This document shows positions 9,673 through 18,435 of a DNA stretch of 60,576 bases, piece by piece; the first letter of the stretch is position 1, and the number at the start of each line of letters is the position of its first letter. The notes under the pieces are model-generated. The model saw only the letters and a program-made list of their open reading frames with translations. It had not been told where the DNA came from and made no database searches. The stretch covers positions 1 to 60,576 of the forward strand of contig NZ_FNQR01000025.1 in assembly GCF_900107755.1 (NCBI RefSeq), written 5' to 3'. This DNA is from Thalassobacillus cyri. Its GTDB lineage: Bacteria > Bacillota > Bacilli > Bacillales > Halobacillaceae. The position numbers and the translations under genes are program-made.

Positions 9673-10854
9673 ATGATGATCAACTATACAGCCATAGTGC
9701 TTGCGGCTGGCCAAGGGAAGCGGATGAAAGCAGGAAGAAATAAACAGTTTCTGCTGCTGGAAGATAAACCGCTGATTATACATACTTTATCTGTTTTCGA
9801 AACAGATGAGTGGTGCAAGGAAATCATTTTGGTCATTAATAAAAATGAACAAGAAAGCATGCAGTCTTTGGTCAAGTTCTACCCCTTCCACACAACGATC
9901 CGGTTTGCTGAAGGAGGTAAAGAACGTCAGGATAGTGTTTACGAAGGACTCCGGTATGTTTCAGATAAGAGCATTCCTGTCTTCATCCACGATGGAGCCC
10001 GGCCTTTTGTAGAACACCAGCATTTGCATGAGTTAGCGGAAATGACACAGCAGCACCAGGCTGCTTTGCTTGCTGTTCCAGTTACAGATACCATCAAGCA
10101 GCGGGAGGACAATAAACTGAAGACACTTGAACGGAATAGTTTATGGGCTGCCCAGACACCGCAAAGCTTTTCCTATCCATTGATCTGTCAGGCTCATGAG
10201 CAGGCGAAAGCGGCTGGTTATTACGGTACAGATGATGCCTCACTCGTGGAGCGGATGGGGAGAGATGTAGTGGTGGTACAAGGAAGCTATGATAATATGA
10301 AATTGACAACACCGGAAGATAAGGTAAAAGCACGGTCGCAGCTGTCAAAATACAACCAGACAGGGGATGAAGGAATGTTTCGGATTGGACAAGGATTTGA
10401 TGTACATCAATTGGCCGAAGGGAGAAAATGTATCATAGGTGGAGTGGAAATTCCTCATGCTAAAGGCTTGCTTGGACATTCCGATGCAGATGTATTACTC
10501 CACACCATTGCTGACGCTTGTTTAGGCGCGATAGGGGAAGGGGATATCGGGAAACATTTCCCTGATACAGATGAAGCGTTCAAGGATGCCGATTCCTCCA
10601 AATTGCTTCAACAAGTTTGGGGCCTTGTACAAGAAAAAGGCTATCAACTTGGTAACCTGGATTGTACGGTCATTGCCCAGGCTCCGAAAATGGCCCCATA
10701 TATTGATGAAATCAGAGAAAATATAGCAGCTTTACTAGCGACGGATATGCCCCGTATTAACGTAAAAGCGACTACTACCGAAAAGTTGGGCTTTCCTGGC
10801 AGGGGTGAAGGAATTGCTGCCCAGGCTGTTGTTCTTTTGCAGAATGATAACTAA
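9673..10854 (+). CDS. ispDF: IspD-IspF in one frame (MEP isoprenoid pathway)
   Basis: One 393-codon frame encodes both 2-C-methyl-D-erythritol 4-phosphate cytidylyltransferase (IspD, residues 1 to about 230, with [15 protein letters not shown] and the DDASLVE region) and 2,4-cyclodiphosphate synthase (IspF, from Met235: GQGFDVHQL with the Asp-x-His metal site, [22 protein letters not shown]). These are steps 3 and 5 of the MEP pathway. In B. subtilis they are separate adjacent genes. The junction GACAGGGGATGAAGGAATG holds an out-of-frame TGA and a Shine-Dalgarno-like AGGA before the ATG at 10375, so IspF may also be started internally, or one G may be missing in the GGGG run. ATG 9673 or 9676 is the start, with weak AGGATGG. 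Confidence 0.9.
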   Translation: MMINYTAIVLAAGQGKRMKAGRNKQFLLLEDKPLIIHTLSVFETDEWCKEIILVINKNEQESMQSLVKFYPFHTTIRFAEGGKERQDSVYEGLRYVSDKSIPVFIHDGARPFVEHQHLHELAEMTQQHQAALLAVPVTDTIKQREDNKLKTLERNSLWAAQTPQSFSYPLICQAHEQAKAAGYYGTDDASLVERMGRDVVVVQGSYDNMKLTTPEDKVKARSQLSKYNQTGDEGMFRIGQGFDVHQLAEGRKCIIGGVEIPHAKGLLGHSDADVLLHTIADACLGAIGEGDIGKHFPDTDEAFKDADSSKLLQQVWGLVQEKGYQLGNLDCTVIAQAPKMAPYIDEIRENIAALLATDMPRINVKATTTEKLGFPGRGEGIAAQAVVLLQNDN

Positions 10855-10935
10855 TGAGCAGGAAAAAATGATAAAATAGGACAAGGTAACGAACGTCCTT
10901 TAGTGGAGCGGAAATCAGAAAGGGGTAAACATACT

Positions 10936-12405
10936 ATGAGTAACGAAGTACGTGTGCGTTATGCACCAAGTCCAACGGGGCATCTTCATATCGGGAATGC
11001 TCGAACAGCATTGTTCAATTATTTATATGCGCGTCATTTAAATGGGAAATTTATTATCCGGGTGGAAGACACGGACGAGAAGCGGAATGTCGAAGGCGGT
11101 GAAAAAAGCCAGTTGGATTATTTGAAGTGGCTTGGCATCGAGTGGGATGAAGGTGCCGATATTGGCGGGGAATACGGTCCATACCGCCAAATGGAACGTC
11201 TGGATATTTACCGTGAATATATCGATGAACTATTAGAGCGCGACCTTGCATACAAGTGCTATATGACCGCTGAGGAGTTAGAGCAGGAACGTGAAGAGCA
11301 GCGTGCTAAAGGTGAAGTGCCTAAATATTCTGGTGCACATGCTAATTTGACCCAGGAACAATGTGAACAATTCGAATCGGAAGGGCGTGAGCCAAGTATC
11401 CGACTTCGTGTGCCGAAAGACCATACCTATAAGTTTGATGATATTGTACGTGGTGATATCAGTTTTGACTCCAGTGATTTCGGTGATTGGGTCATCGTGA
11501 AGAAAAACGGCATCCCGACATACAATTTCGCTGTTGCTATTGATGATCATTTGATGGGTATTTCTCATGTACTGCGTGGGGAAGAGCATATTTCTAACAC
11601 ACCGAAACAAATGATGGTCTATGATGCTTTCGGATGGGAGCCCCCTAAGTTCGGGCATATGACTTTGATACTGAATGAAAATCGTAAGAAATTGAGTAAG
11701 CGCGATGAGCATATTCTGCAATTCATCGAACAGTATAAGAATCTTGGTTATTTGCCAGAAGCATTATTCAATTTCATTACGTTGCTGGGATGGTCTCCAG
11801 TAGGGGAAGAAGAAATTTTCACGAAAGACCAATTTATCCAGATGTTCGACCCTGATCGCCTGTCGACTTCACCAGCAGTATTCGATCCGGCTAAGCTGAA
11901 ATGGATGAACAACCAATACATCAAAGCAGCTGATTTTGACCAGGTGGTCGACCTTACTTTGCCTCATTTGATTCAAGCTGGACGGCTTCCGGAAGATATG
12001 GACGGGGAAGAGCGGAAGTGGGCGCTAGAACTAATCAGCCTTTATCATGAACAATTAAGCTACGGTTCTGAAATCGTCGAACTGACAGAGTTATTCTTCA
12101 AACAGGAGATAGAGTATGACAGTGAAGCGATGGAAGTACTGGAAGGAGAACAGGTTCCTGAAGTACTGGAAACGTTCAAGCAGAAACTTGCAGAGCTTGA
12201 AGAAGTAAACCCTCAGAATATCAAAGCCCAAATCAAAGCGGTACAAAAAGAGACTGGTCACAAGGGTAAAAAGCTATTCATGCCGATCCGTGTTGTTACG
12301 ACAGGACAGACGCATGGACCAGAACTTCCAGATGCTATTCATTTACTTGGCATCGACACGGTAACGGTACGATTGAACGATGTACTGAAAAAACTAGAAG
12401 CCTAA
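10936..12405 (+). CDS. gltX: glutamyl-tRNA synthetase
   Basis: Charges tRNA-Glu, and in most Bacilli also tRNA-Gln for later amidation. 489 aa from the ATG at 10936 ([14 protein letters not shown]); an upstream in-frame start at 10903 has no ribosome binding site, whereas AGAAAGGGG precedes 10936. Class I synthetase: HIGH-type motif [13 protein letters not shown] and KMSKS-type motif KLSKRDEH are intact. A TAAAAT with TGA extension at 10869-10877 may drive it, with a small AGGAC/GTCCT hairpin in the leader. No terminator is seen before the cysE promoter. Confidence 0.97.
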   Translation: MSNEVRVRYAPSPTGHLHIGNARTALFNYLYARHLNGKFIIRVEDTDEKRNVEGGEKSQLDYLKWLGIEWDEGADIGGEYGPYRQMERLDIYREYIDELLERDLAYKCYMTAEELEQEREEQRAKGEVPKYSGAHANLTQEQCEQFESEGREPSIRLRVPKDHTYKFDDIVRGDISFDSSDFGDWVIVKKNGIPTYNFAVAIDDHLMGISHVLRGEEHISNTPKQMMVYDAFGWEPPKFGHMTLILNENRKKLSKRDEHILQFIEQYKNLGYLPEALFNFITLLGWSPVGEEEIFTKDQFIQMFDPDRLSTSPAVFDPAKLKWMNNQYIKAADFDQVVDLTLPHLIQAGRLPEDMDGEERKWALELISLYHEQLSYGSEIVELTELFFKQEIEYDSEAMEVLEGEQVPEVLETFKQKLAELEEVNPQNIKAQIKAVQKETGHKGKKLFMPIRVVTTGQTHGPELPDAIHLLGIDTVTVRLNDVLKKLEA

Positions 12406-12435
12406 TTGATTCACAAAGTATCAGGATTGTAATAT
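12406..12435 (+). promoter_or_regulatory. promoter of the cysE-cysS T-box operon
   Basis: TTGATT (12406-12411), 18-nt spacer, TAATAT (12430-12435), directly after the gltX stop. Transcription from about 12442 would include the whole T-box. Confidence 0.6.
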
Positions 12436-12474
12436 AGTAATAATACATTTAAGGCTACGTATGATATAAAACGT

Positions 12475-12701
12475 TGATGAGGAAAAGTAGAAAACGGACT
12501 CCTTACACAGAGATGACCACCATGGCTGAAAGTGGTTTTAAGGGCTGTTTTTGAAATGCCCCTCTGAGTCTTTCGTCGAAATAAGTAGACGGAAGCGGGT
12601 TCTCCCGTTACAGGGATCAAGTTGGAGAAAGGTACTTTCTCAAACAGAGTGGAACCGCGTCTGAAGCGTCTCTGTGCTGATAAGCATAGAGGCGCTTTTT
12701 T
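12475..12701 (+). promoter_or_regulatory. T-box riboswitch, cysteine specific
   Basis: Transcription attenuator sensing uncharged tRNA-Cys. Stem I holds CAGAGATGACCACC and the matching CCTCTGAG arm; the specifier loop GAAATGCCC presents TGC (Cys) at 12557-12559. The T-box core AGAGTGGAACCGCG is at 12646-12659; its TGGA would pair with an NCCA end having discriminator U, as tRNA-Cys has. The terminator stem 12664-12677 with 12684-12697 ends in a T run. It controls cysE-cysS and perhaps the genes to rae1. Family architecture is established; the specifier call is from the sequence. Confidence 0.93.
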
Positions 12702-12790
12702 ATACTTTAGAAAGTTTAACTTTGTTAAAGGTTTAAAGGCTTTGGCCATAAGTACTTGGCGACAAGCCAAGGTTCTCTTATATTATTTTA
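12698..12790 (+). repeat. dispersed hairpin repeat, copy 1
   Basis: Starts in the T run of the T-box terminator (TATACTTTAGAAAGTTTAAC) and ends in a hairpin, GGCTTTGGCCA with TGGCGACAAGCC around TAAGTACT. It aligns with copies at 20961-21070 and 54709-54780. The cysE ribosome binding site lies just beyond. Confidence 0.7.
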
Positions 12791-12801
12791 GGAGGTCAAG
12801 T

Positions 12802-13473
12802 ATGGGGCTGTTCAAGATGTTCAAGGAAGATGTCGAAGTCGTGTTTGATCAAGACCCGGCTGCTCGTACGTATTTTGAAGTCATTCTTACCTATTCCGGG
12901 TTGCATGCTATTTGGTCACACAGGGTGGCCCATGCTTGTTATAAGCGGAAGTTTTTCTTCATTGCCCGCGTCATATCCCAGGTAAGCCGTTTCTTTACAG
13001 GGATTGAGATACATCCGGGAGCAACGATCGGACGACGCTTTTTCATCGACCATGGTATGGGAGTAGTGATTGGGGAAACCTGTGAAATAGGGGATAATGT
13101 GACCATTTTCCAGGGAGTTACTCTTGGCGGGACAGGAAAAGAAAAAGGAAAAAGGCACCCTACACTGTTGGATAATTCTCTTGTTGCCACAGGTGCAAAA
13201 GTGCTCGGTTCGATTACGATTGGGGAGAATTCAAAAGTCGGGGCAGGTTCTGTGGTCCTAAAGGATGTACCTGACAATTCTACTGTCGTAGGAATTCCTG
13301 GGCGGGTCGTCATCCAGGACGGAATAAAAGTAAGAGAAAAAGACTTGGATCACCATAAGCTTCCTGATCCCGTTTATGATCGGTTGAAGTTGATGGAAGA
13401 AGAAATCATGCGGCTAAGAAAACAGATTGACGATAGCGAAGGAGCGATTCACGATGGCACTAAGAATTTATAA
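12802..13473 (+). CDS. cysE: serine O-acetyltransferase
   Basis: Acetylates L-serine with acetyl-CoA to O-acetylserine, committing serine to cysteine synthesis. 223 aa, the short bacillary form. The C-terminal left-handed beta helix of hexapeptide repeats is clear ([52 protein letters not shown]), with the catalytic His in IDHGMG. The ATG at 12802 follows TAGGAGGT; the frame extends upstream through the T-box but that part is RNA. Under the Cys T-box, it is made when tRNA-Cys is uncharged. It overlaps cysS by 20 nt. Confidence 0.96.
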   Translation: MGLFKMFKEDVEVVFDQDPAARTYFEVILTYSGLHAIWSHRVAHACYKRKFFFIARVISQVSRFFTGIEIHPGATIGRRFFIDHGMGVVIGETCEIGDNVTIFQGVTLGGTGKEKGKRHPTLLDNSLVATGAKVLGSITIGENSKVGAGSVVLKDVPDNSTVVGIPGRVVIQDGIKVREKDLDHHKLPDPVYDRLKLMEEEIMRLRKQIDDSEGAIHDGTKNL

Positions 13474-14848
13474 TACCCTTAAGCGAACCAAAGAGGTATT
13501 CACCCCCCTGGAAGAAGGGAAGGTTAAAATGTATGTATGCGGTCCAACCGTATATAACTACATTCATATCGGGAATGCCCGCCCGGCTATCGTATTTGAT
13601 ACAGTGCGCCGGTATTTTGAACATAAAGGGTATGAGGTAGACTACGTCCTCAACTTTACGGATGTTGATGATAAATTGATAAAAGCGGCGAATGAATTGG
13701 GAGAAGAAGTGCCGACTATTGCTGACCGGTTCATATCTGCATATAAAGAAGATGTCAAAGCATTCGGAGTTAAAGAGGCGGTCCATCATCCCCGTGTTAC
13801 AGAGAACATGACAGAAATCATTGCATTTATCGAAGGGCTGATTGAAAAAGGGCATGCTTATGAATCCGGTGGGGATGTCTATTTCAAAACACGTTCCTTT
13901 GATGAATATGGTAAGCTTTCACACCAATCGATCGAGGAACTGCGTACCGGCGCAAGAATACAGGTGGGGGAAAAGAAAAAAGACCCTCTCGACTTCACAT
14001 TGTGGAAGCAGGCAAAGCCAGGAGAGATTTCATGGGACAGCCCATGGGGTAAAGGCCGTCCTGGCTGGCACATCGAATGCTCGACGATGGCTAAAAAGTA
14101 TTTAGGAGAAACGATCGATATTCATGCCGGCGGCCAAGACTTGACTTTCCCTCACCACGAAAATGAAATCGCTCAATCGGAAGCCCATAATTGCCAGACA
14201 TTCGCTAATTACTGGATGCACAACGGATATATTAACGTGGAGAATGAAAAGATGTCCAAGTCGTTAGGGAATTTCGTCCTGGCCCATGACTTGATTCAAA
14301 AGCACGATCCTAACATCATTCGTTTCTTTATGTTGAGTGTCCATTATCGGCATCCGATCAACTTCAGCGATGCGTTATTAGAAGGGGCGAAAAGCAGTTT
14401 TGACCGAATCCGAAATGCTTATGAAAATCTGCAGCACCGTAAGAGAGCGAGTGTAGATTTGCAGGACCACAACGAATGGCTGGGTAAAGTGAACGATCAT
14501 AAACAGCGGTTTGAAGAAGAAATGGACGATGATTTCAACACGGCAAATGCGATCTCTGTTCTGTTTGATTTGACGAAAGATGCCAACCTTTACTTACAGT
14601 CGCAGCAAACTTCCACAGAAGTAGTGGAAGCATTCGAGGAAGCACTTGTTAATCTTACAGGAATCCTGGGTATTGAGTTGAAACAGGAAGAATTGGTCGA
14701 TGAAGAAATCGAAGCGTTGATTCAAAAACGTATCGAGGCCAGAAAGAATCGTAATTTTGAACTTGCCGATCAAATCCGAGATGACTTGAAAGCAAGGAAT
14801 ATCATTTTGGAAGATACTCCGCAAGGCACACGCTGGAAACGAGGTTGA
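13454..14848 (+). CDS. cysS: cysteinyl-tRNA synthetase
   Basis: Class I synthetase charging tRNA-Cys, 464 aa (466 in B. subtilis). HIGH motif in [16 protein letters not shown] in [12 protein letters not shown], and the zinc site residues in VCGPTVYN, the HIECS block and HHENE are all present. The ATG at 13454 ([10 protein letters not shown]) lies inside the end of cysE after GAAGGAG; the overlap implies coupling. Its own product substrate tRNA-Cys controls the operon through the T-box. Confidence 0.97.
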   Translation: MALRIYNTLKRTKEVFTPLEEGKVKMYVCGPTVYNYIHIGNARPAIVFDTVRRYFEHKGYEVDYVLNFTDVDDKLIKAANELGEEVPTIADRFISAYKEDVKAFGVKEAVHHPRVTENMTEIIAFIEGLIEKGHAYESGGDVYFKTRSFDEYGKLSHQSIEELRTGARIQVGEKKKDPLDFTLWKQAKPGEISWDSPWGKGRPGWHIECSTMAKKYLGETIDIHAGGQDLTFPHHENEIAQSEAHNCQTFANYWMHNGYINVENEKMSKSLGNFVLAHDLIQKHDPNIIRFFMLSVHYRHPINFSDALLEGAKSSFDRIRNAYENLQHRKRASVDLQDHNEWLGKVNDHKQRFEEEMDDDFNTANAISVLFDLTKDANLYLQSQQTSTEVVEAFEEALVNLTGILGIELKQEELVDEEIEALIQKRIEARKNRNFELADQIRDDLKARNIILEDTPQGTRWKRG

Positions 14849-14851
14849 ACG

Positions 14852-15250
14852 ATGGCAGGGATAGAAGTAAAGCAAATGAAAAGCCTTGCCCTTGCCTATA
14901 TGGGTGATGCCGTATATGAAATGTATGTACGGCATCACTTGTTAAAGCAGGGAGCTGTGATGCCTAATCAGTTGCATCGCTCCGCAGTCCGCTTTGTTGC
15001 TGCTACATCTCAGGCTTCGGTTGTACAAGCCTGGCTTACAGGTGATTTTTTGACAGAAGAAGAACAAGCGGTTGTAAGAAGAGGGAGAAATGCAAAATCG
15101 GGTACCATTCCAAAAAATACCGATGTGCAAACCTATCGGTACAGTACAGGATTTGAAGCACTGCTAGGTTACCATTATTTAGCGGAAAATACAGGCCGGC
15201 TGGAAGACTTGGTGACGGATGCTATCCGGCAAGTAGAAGAAAGGAGTTGA
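14852..15250 (+). CDS. mrnC: mini-ribonuclease 3
   Basis: RNase III-like dimeric nuclease lacking a dsRNA-binding domain, which matures 23S rRNA in B. subtilis. 132 aa. The RNase III signature is degenerate but clear: [18 protein letters not shown] near residues 12-29 with the acidic GDAVYE, and the second acidic site near [14 protein letters not shown]. Begins 3 nt after the cysS stop. Next to rlmB and rae1, it belongs to an RNA-modifying and RNA-cutting cluster. Confidence 0.94.
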   Translation: MAGIEVKQMKSLALAYMGDAVYEMYVRHHLLKQGAVMPNQLHRSAVRFVAATSQASVVQAWLTGDFLTEEEQAVVRRGRNAKSGTIPKNTDVQTYRYSTGFEALLGYHYLAENTGRLEDLVTDAIRQVEERS

Positions 15251-15254
15251 GAAT

Positions 15255-15998
15255 ATGAGTGAGGAATGGATTATTGGAAAAAACCCTGTTTTTGAAGCGT
15301 TGAAATCAGGGCGTACCATAAATAAAGTGTTTGTTTCTGATCAGTTGCAGCATCAAGCTTTTCAAAAAATTCAGCGTCTTGCCAAAGAGAATGGGGCACT
15401 GGTTCAAAAGGTACCTAGAAAGAAGATCGACCAACTGGTAGATGGAAACCACCAGGGGGTTGCCGCTTCTGTCGCAGCCTATGATTACAGTTCGTTAGAT
15501 GATTTATTTGCAAAAGCGGAATCGTTGGGAGAAGCGCCTTTTTTCATCATCCTGGATGAAATTTCCGATCCCCACAACCTTGGCTCTGTTCTTAGAACTG
15601 CTGATGCGGTCGGGGCCCATGGCGTGATTATTCCAAAACGTCGTTCTGTCGGATTGACAGCTACCGTAGCAAAAACGTCGGCAGGAGCGATTGAGTACAT
15701 TCCGGTTGCCCGTGTGACCAATCTATCGCGGACCATCGATGAATTGAAGGAGCGGCATGTATGGGTGGCCGGTACTGATGCGGAAGGGACAGAAGATTAT
15801 CGCCAATTAGATGGTGAGATGGCGATCACGCTAGTAATTGGGAGTGAAGGTAAAGGGGTCAGCCGTATTATCAAAGAAAAGTGCGACTGGACAATTCAGC
15901 TTCCGATGAGAGGGAAAGTAACTTCGTTGAATGCCTCCGTAGCTGCATCTCTGCTGATGTACGAAGTCTATCGTAAAAGAAACCCTTTAGGTAGATAA
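15255..15998 (+). CDS. rlmB: 23S rRNA 2'-O-ribose methyltransferase RlmB/TrmH family
   Basis: SpoU/TrmH-family (SPOUT knot) methyltransferase, 247 aa, predicted to methylate G2251 (E. coli numbering) of 23S rRNA. The N-terminal substrate-binding domain (WIIGKNPVFEALKSGR) is followed by the knot motifs: DEISDPHNLGSVLRTADA, VIGSEGKGVS and LPMRGKVTSLNASVAASL. Starts 4 nt after mrnC with AAGGAG overlapping it. The substrate is inferred from the family. Confidence 0.94.
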   Translation: MSEEWIIGKNPVFEALKSGRTINKVFVSDQLQHQAFQKIQRLAKENGALVQKVPRKKIDQLVDGNHQGVAASVAAYDYSSLDDLFAKAESLGEAPFFIILDEISDPHNLGSVLRTADAVGAHGVIIPKRRSVGLTATVAKTSAGAIEYIPVARVTNLSRTIDELKERHVWVAGTDAEGTEDYRQLDGEMAITLVIGSEGKGVSRIIKEKCDWTIQLPMRGKVTSLNASVAASLLMYEVYRKRNPLGR

Positions 15999-16000
15999 CT

Positions 16001-16510
16001 ATGATTGTATTACTTGTAGATGGGTATAACATGATAGGGGCCTGGCCAGAACTGAAGAAATTTAAAGATAAAGACCTCTCCCAGGCCCGGGATTTGTTGA
16101 TTGACATGTTGGCTGAGTATCAATCATATACCGGCGATCGTGTCATCATCGTATTTGATGCCTATCATGTAAGGGGACTCGCAAACAATGAAAAAAGCCA
16201 TCGCGTTGAAGTGATTTTCACGCGGGAAAATGAAACAGCTGATGAACGGATTGAGAAACTGGCAGGCGATCTGAATGACGTCAGGACACAAGTTTATGTC
16301 GCCACCTCCGATTATGCGGAACAACGGACAATTTTCGGACAGGGCGCCTTAAGGAAGTCGGCGAGGGAGCTTTATATTGAAGTGAAAAATATCGAAAAAA
16401 GCATAGAAAAGGATGTAGAATCCCATAAACAAATTAAATATCAGCCGAAGATTCCGATAAAAAAAGAGGTGCTGGATGTGTTTGAGAAGTGGCGCCGAGG
16501 TGATAAATGA
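16001..16510 (+). CDS. rae1: Rae1 (YacP), ribosome-associated mRNA endonuclease
   Basis: NYN/PIN-fold endoribonuclease, 169 aa, equivalent to B. subtilis YacP, reported to cut mRNA in the ribosomal A site. Acidic residues of the active site appear in LLVDGYNMIG (residues 4-13), RVIIVFDAYH and TSDYAEQ. The C-terminal region is basic. Begins 2 nt after the rlmB stop, so it is the last gene of the cysE-cysS-mrnC-rlmB-rae1 unit. No terminator is visible before the sigH promoter. Confidence 0.92.
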   Translation: MIVLLVDGYNMIGAWPELKKFKDKDLSQARDLLIDMLAEYQSYTGDRVIIVFDAYHVRGLANNEKSHRVEVIFTRENETADERIEKLAGDLNDVRTQVYVATSDYAEQRTIFGQGALRKSARELYIEVKNIEKSIEKDVESHKQIKYQPKIPIKKEVLDVFEKWRRGDK

Positions 16511-16523
16511 GCCAAGAGCCTTG

Positions 16524-16553
16524 TTGACGTTTTGGAAAGGCTTACTGTATAAT
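16524..16553 (+). promoter_or_regulatory. sigma-A promoter of sigH
   Basis: TTGACG (16524-16529), 18-nt spacer, consensus TATAAT (16548-16553). In B. subtilis sigH transcription is repressed by AbrB; an AbrB site cannot be recognised by eye. Confidence 0.75.
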
Positions 16554-16594
16554 ATTTCTATATTCAGGGCACTACGGGTCGGGGGGAATCCTGA

Positions 16595-17245
16595 GTGAGC
16601 ATCGTTCAAAAAGAGTTGGACATCTATGATTATGAAAAGCTGGAAGATGAAGAAATTATTGAACGGATCAACGAGGGTCAAAGCCAGGCGCTCGATTATC
16701 TGATCAATAAGTACAAAAACTTCGTCCGTGCAAAAGCCCGGACCTATTTTCTGATTGGTGCAGATCGTGAGGATATTGTGCAGGAAGGAATGATCGGTCT
16801 TTATAAAGCTATTCGAGATTATAAAGAAGACAAGCTTTCATCATTTAAAGCCTTCGCTGAGTTATGTGTCACCCGCCAAATCATCACCGCTATCAAAACT
16901 GCCACCCGTCAAAAACATATTCCGCTGAATTCGTATGTTTCTTTGGACAAGCCTATTTATGATGAAGAATCCGACCGTACCCTATTGGACGTCATTGCCG
17001 GGTCAAAAGCAATTGACCCGCAAGAATTAATTATCAATAAGGAAAGATTCGGAGACATGGAAGATAAAATTTCAGAATTGTTAAGCGACTTGGAGAGGAA
17101 AGTGCTGACCCTTTATTTGGACGGCAGATCTTATCAGGAAATTTCCGCTGAATTGGACAGGCACGTGAAATCGATCGATAATGCCTTGCAGCGAGTGAAG
17201 CGAAAGTTAGAGAAGTACCTGGAAGTAGCTGAAATCATATTATAA
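16595..17245 (+). CDS. sigH: RNA polymerase sigma-H factor
   Basis: Sigma-70 family factor that switches on early sporulation and competence genes (spo0A, spo0F, kinA and others in B. subtilis). 216 aa, near the 218 usual. Region 2 is seen at about 35-100 (GADREDIVQEGMIGLYKAIRDY, CVTRQIITAIKTATRQ) and region 4 near the C-terminus (LTLYLDGRSYQEISAEL, helix-turn-helix). Start is GTG at 16595 after GGGGGGAAT. Product level is normally set by AbrB and ClpC-dependent proteolysis; clpC is in this window. Confidence 0.96.
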   Translation: MSIVQKELDIYDYEKLEDEEIIERINEGQSQALDYLINKYKNFVRAKARTYFLIGADREDIVQEGMIGLYKAIRDYKEDKLSSFKAFAELCVTRQIITAIKTATRQKHIPLNSYVSLDKPIYDEESDRTLLDVIAGSKAIDPQELIINKERFGDMEDKISELLSDLERKVLTLYLDGRSYQEISAELDRHVKSIDNALQRVKRKLEKYLEVAEIIL

Positions 17246-17252
17246 TCCTGCA

Positions 17253-17281
17253 TTGACATGCCTTGACAAGCGTGCTACATT
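17253..17281 (+). promoter_or_regulatory. sigma-A promoter of rpmG-secE-nusG
   Basis: TTGACA (17253-17258), 17-nt spacer, TACATT (17276-17281) with TGC just upstream (extended -10). A second TTGACA at 17264-17269 has no matching -10. It is 8 nt after the sigH stop. Confidence 0.8.
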
Positions 17282-17320
17282 TATGAGAGTGAAAAAATCC
17301 TCTTAGTCTAGGGGTGTATC

Positions 17321-17470
17321 ATGAGAAAAAAAGTAGTCTTAGCCTGTACTGAGTGTATGAGTAGAAATTATAGTTCTTATAAAAATACGTCGAACCAGGC
17401 GGAACGGCTTGAGGTTCGCAAATTTTGTAAAAAATGCGGTAAACATACATTGCATCGAGAAACAAAATAG
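17321..17470 (+). CDS. rpmG: 50S ribosomal protein L33, zinc-binding form
   Basis: Intact 49-aa L33 starting ATG at 17321 ([17 protein letters not shown]) and ending TAG at 17468. Two CxxC pairs (ACTEC and FCKKC) mark the zinc-binding form. It lies between sigH and secE, where B. subtilis 168 has rpmGC, which I recall as a frameshifted copy; here the frame is whole. The ribosome binding site AGGGGTG is moderate. It leads the secE-nusG unit. Confidence 0.93.
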   Translation: MRKKVVLACTECMSRNYSSYKNTSNQAERLEVRKFCKKCGKHTLHRETK

Positions 17471-17510
17471 AGAAAGAAGCCGACAGGCGCAACGTTGGGG
17501 GAGGTTTAGC

Positions 17511-17687
17511 ATGTTTAAGTTCTTAAAGAACGTGTCGCGTGAAATGCAGAAGGTCAGCTGGCCAAAAGGTCAGGAGCTTGTGCGCTACACAATTACTGTG
17601 TTAACCACGGTGGCATTTGTTTCTGTATTCTTCGCGGTTGTTGACTTGGGCATTTCTTGGGGTCTTGAATTCTTCTTCCCTGAATAA
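17511..17687 (+). CDS. secE: SecE, preprotein translocase subunit
   Basis: Small clamp subunit of the SecYEG channel, 58 aa (59 in B. subtilis). A basic amphipathic N-terminal helix with the signature EMQKVSWPKGQELVRYT is followed by a single transmembrane segment (about 29-52). The ATG at 17511 follows GGGGGAGG; a longer frame upstream overlaps rpmG and is not translated. Partner SecY is encoded at 44437. Confidence 0.96.
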   Translation: MFKFLKNVSREMQKVSWPKGQELVRYTITVLTTVAFVSVFFAVVDLGISWGLEFFFPE

Positions 17688-17701
17688 TGCCGTCGGATTT
17701 A

Positions 17702-17710
17702 TGCTATAAT
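17702..17710 (+). promoter_or_regulatory. extended -10 promoter before nusG
   Basis: TGC-TATAAT (17702-17710), a full extended -10 with poor -35, placed 20 nt upstream of the hairpin at 17731-17755. It would start a short leader reading into that hairpin. Confidence 0.5.
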
Positions 17711-17730
17711 GGTGAATAAGATTTACGTTT

Positions 17731-17755
17731 AAAAACCCGTTCCGCGGGTTTTTTC
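17731..17755 (+). terminator. intrinsic terminator between secE and nusG
   Basis: AAAACCCG-TTC-CGCGGGTTTTTT: a short GC-rich stem with a T run, ahead of nusG. It can act as terminator for rpmG-secE or as an attenuator for nusG. Confidence 0.75.
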
Positions 17756-17810
17756 AATGCTTGAATTTTTAAGATAAGGGAGGGAAGGGCAAGGAGCTTG
17801 TCCTGTATAC

Positions 17811-18344
17811 ATGGAAAAAAGATGGTATGTGGTTCACACCTATTCCGGTTACGAAAATAAAGTAAAAACGAATTTAGAAAAACGCGTCGAGTCAATGGGG
17901 ATGGAAGATAAAATCTTTCGTGTCCTAGTGCCAGAAGACGAAGAAACAGAAATTAAAAATGGGAAACGCAAGGTTTCGAAGAAGAAGGTGTTCCCTGGTT
18001 ATGTGTTAGCTGAAATGGTGATGACCGATGATTCATGGTACGTTGTCCGTAATACTCCTGGTGTAACCGGGTTTGTCGGATCCACAGGCTCCGGATCAAA
18101 GCCGACCCCTCTTTTGCCTGAAGAAGTAGAGACAGTGTTGAAGCGGATGGGAATGAAAGAGCCGGTAACCGACATCGATTTTGAATTGAAGGAAAGTGTC
18201 CAAGTGACAGACGGACCTTTCGCTAATTTCACTGGCACGATTGAGCACATTGATTTGGATAAACAAAAGGTAAAAGTCCACGTCAACATGTTCGGGCGGG
18301 AGACACCAGTGGAATTGGACTTCTCGCAAATTGAAAAATTATAA
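17811..18344 (+). CDS. nusG: transcription elongation factor NusG
   Basis: Binds RNA polymerase across the cleft; in Bacilli it promotes sequence-specific pausing and helps Rho. 177 aa, as in B. subtilis. N-terminal NGN domain (RWYVVHTYSGYENKVK, KKVFPGYVLAEM, NTPGVTGFVGS) and C-terminal KOW domain (VTDGPFANFTGTIEHIDLDK). The ATG at 17811 is 14 nt from AAGGAG, a long spacing; another GGGAGGGAAGGG lies further up. It is preceded by its own promoter-plus-terminator leader. Confidence 0.97.
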   Translation: MEKRWYVVHTYSGYENKVKTNLEKRVESMGMEDKIFRVLVPEDEETEIKNGKRKVSKKKVFPGYVLAEMVMTDDSWYVVRNTPGVTGFVGSTGSGSKPTPLLPEEVETVLKRMGMKEPVTDIDFELKESVQVTDGPFANFTGTIEHIDLDKQKVKVHVNMFGRETPVELDFSQIEKL

Positions 18345-18352
18345 CTCCCCCC

Positions 18353-18381
18353 TTGCAAACAGGTCGTAAAGATGCTAAAAT
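18353..18381 (+). promoter_or_regulatory. sigma-A promoter of rplK-rplA
   Basis: TTGCAA (18353-18358), 17-nt spacer, TAAAAT (18376-18381) with TGC extension. It starts 8 nt after the nusG stop. Confidence 0.8.
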
Positions 18382-18435
18382 TTTTATGTTCTTTATGTGC
18401 CTCGAACAAAGAGGAAGTTAACATATTGTAATTTT

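Noticed and set aside
12622-12801. Longer CysE frame starting in the T-box
   Set aside because: The region is the T-box core, terminator and repeat; the ATG at 12802 has AGGAGG and family length.
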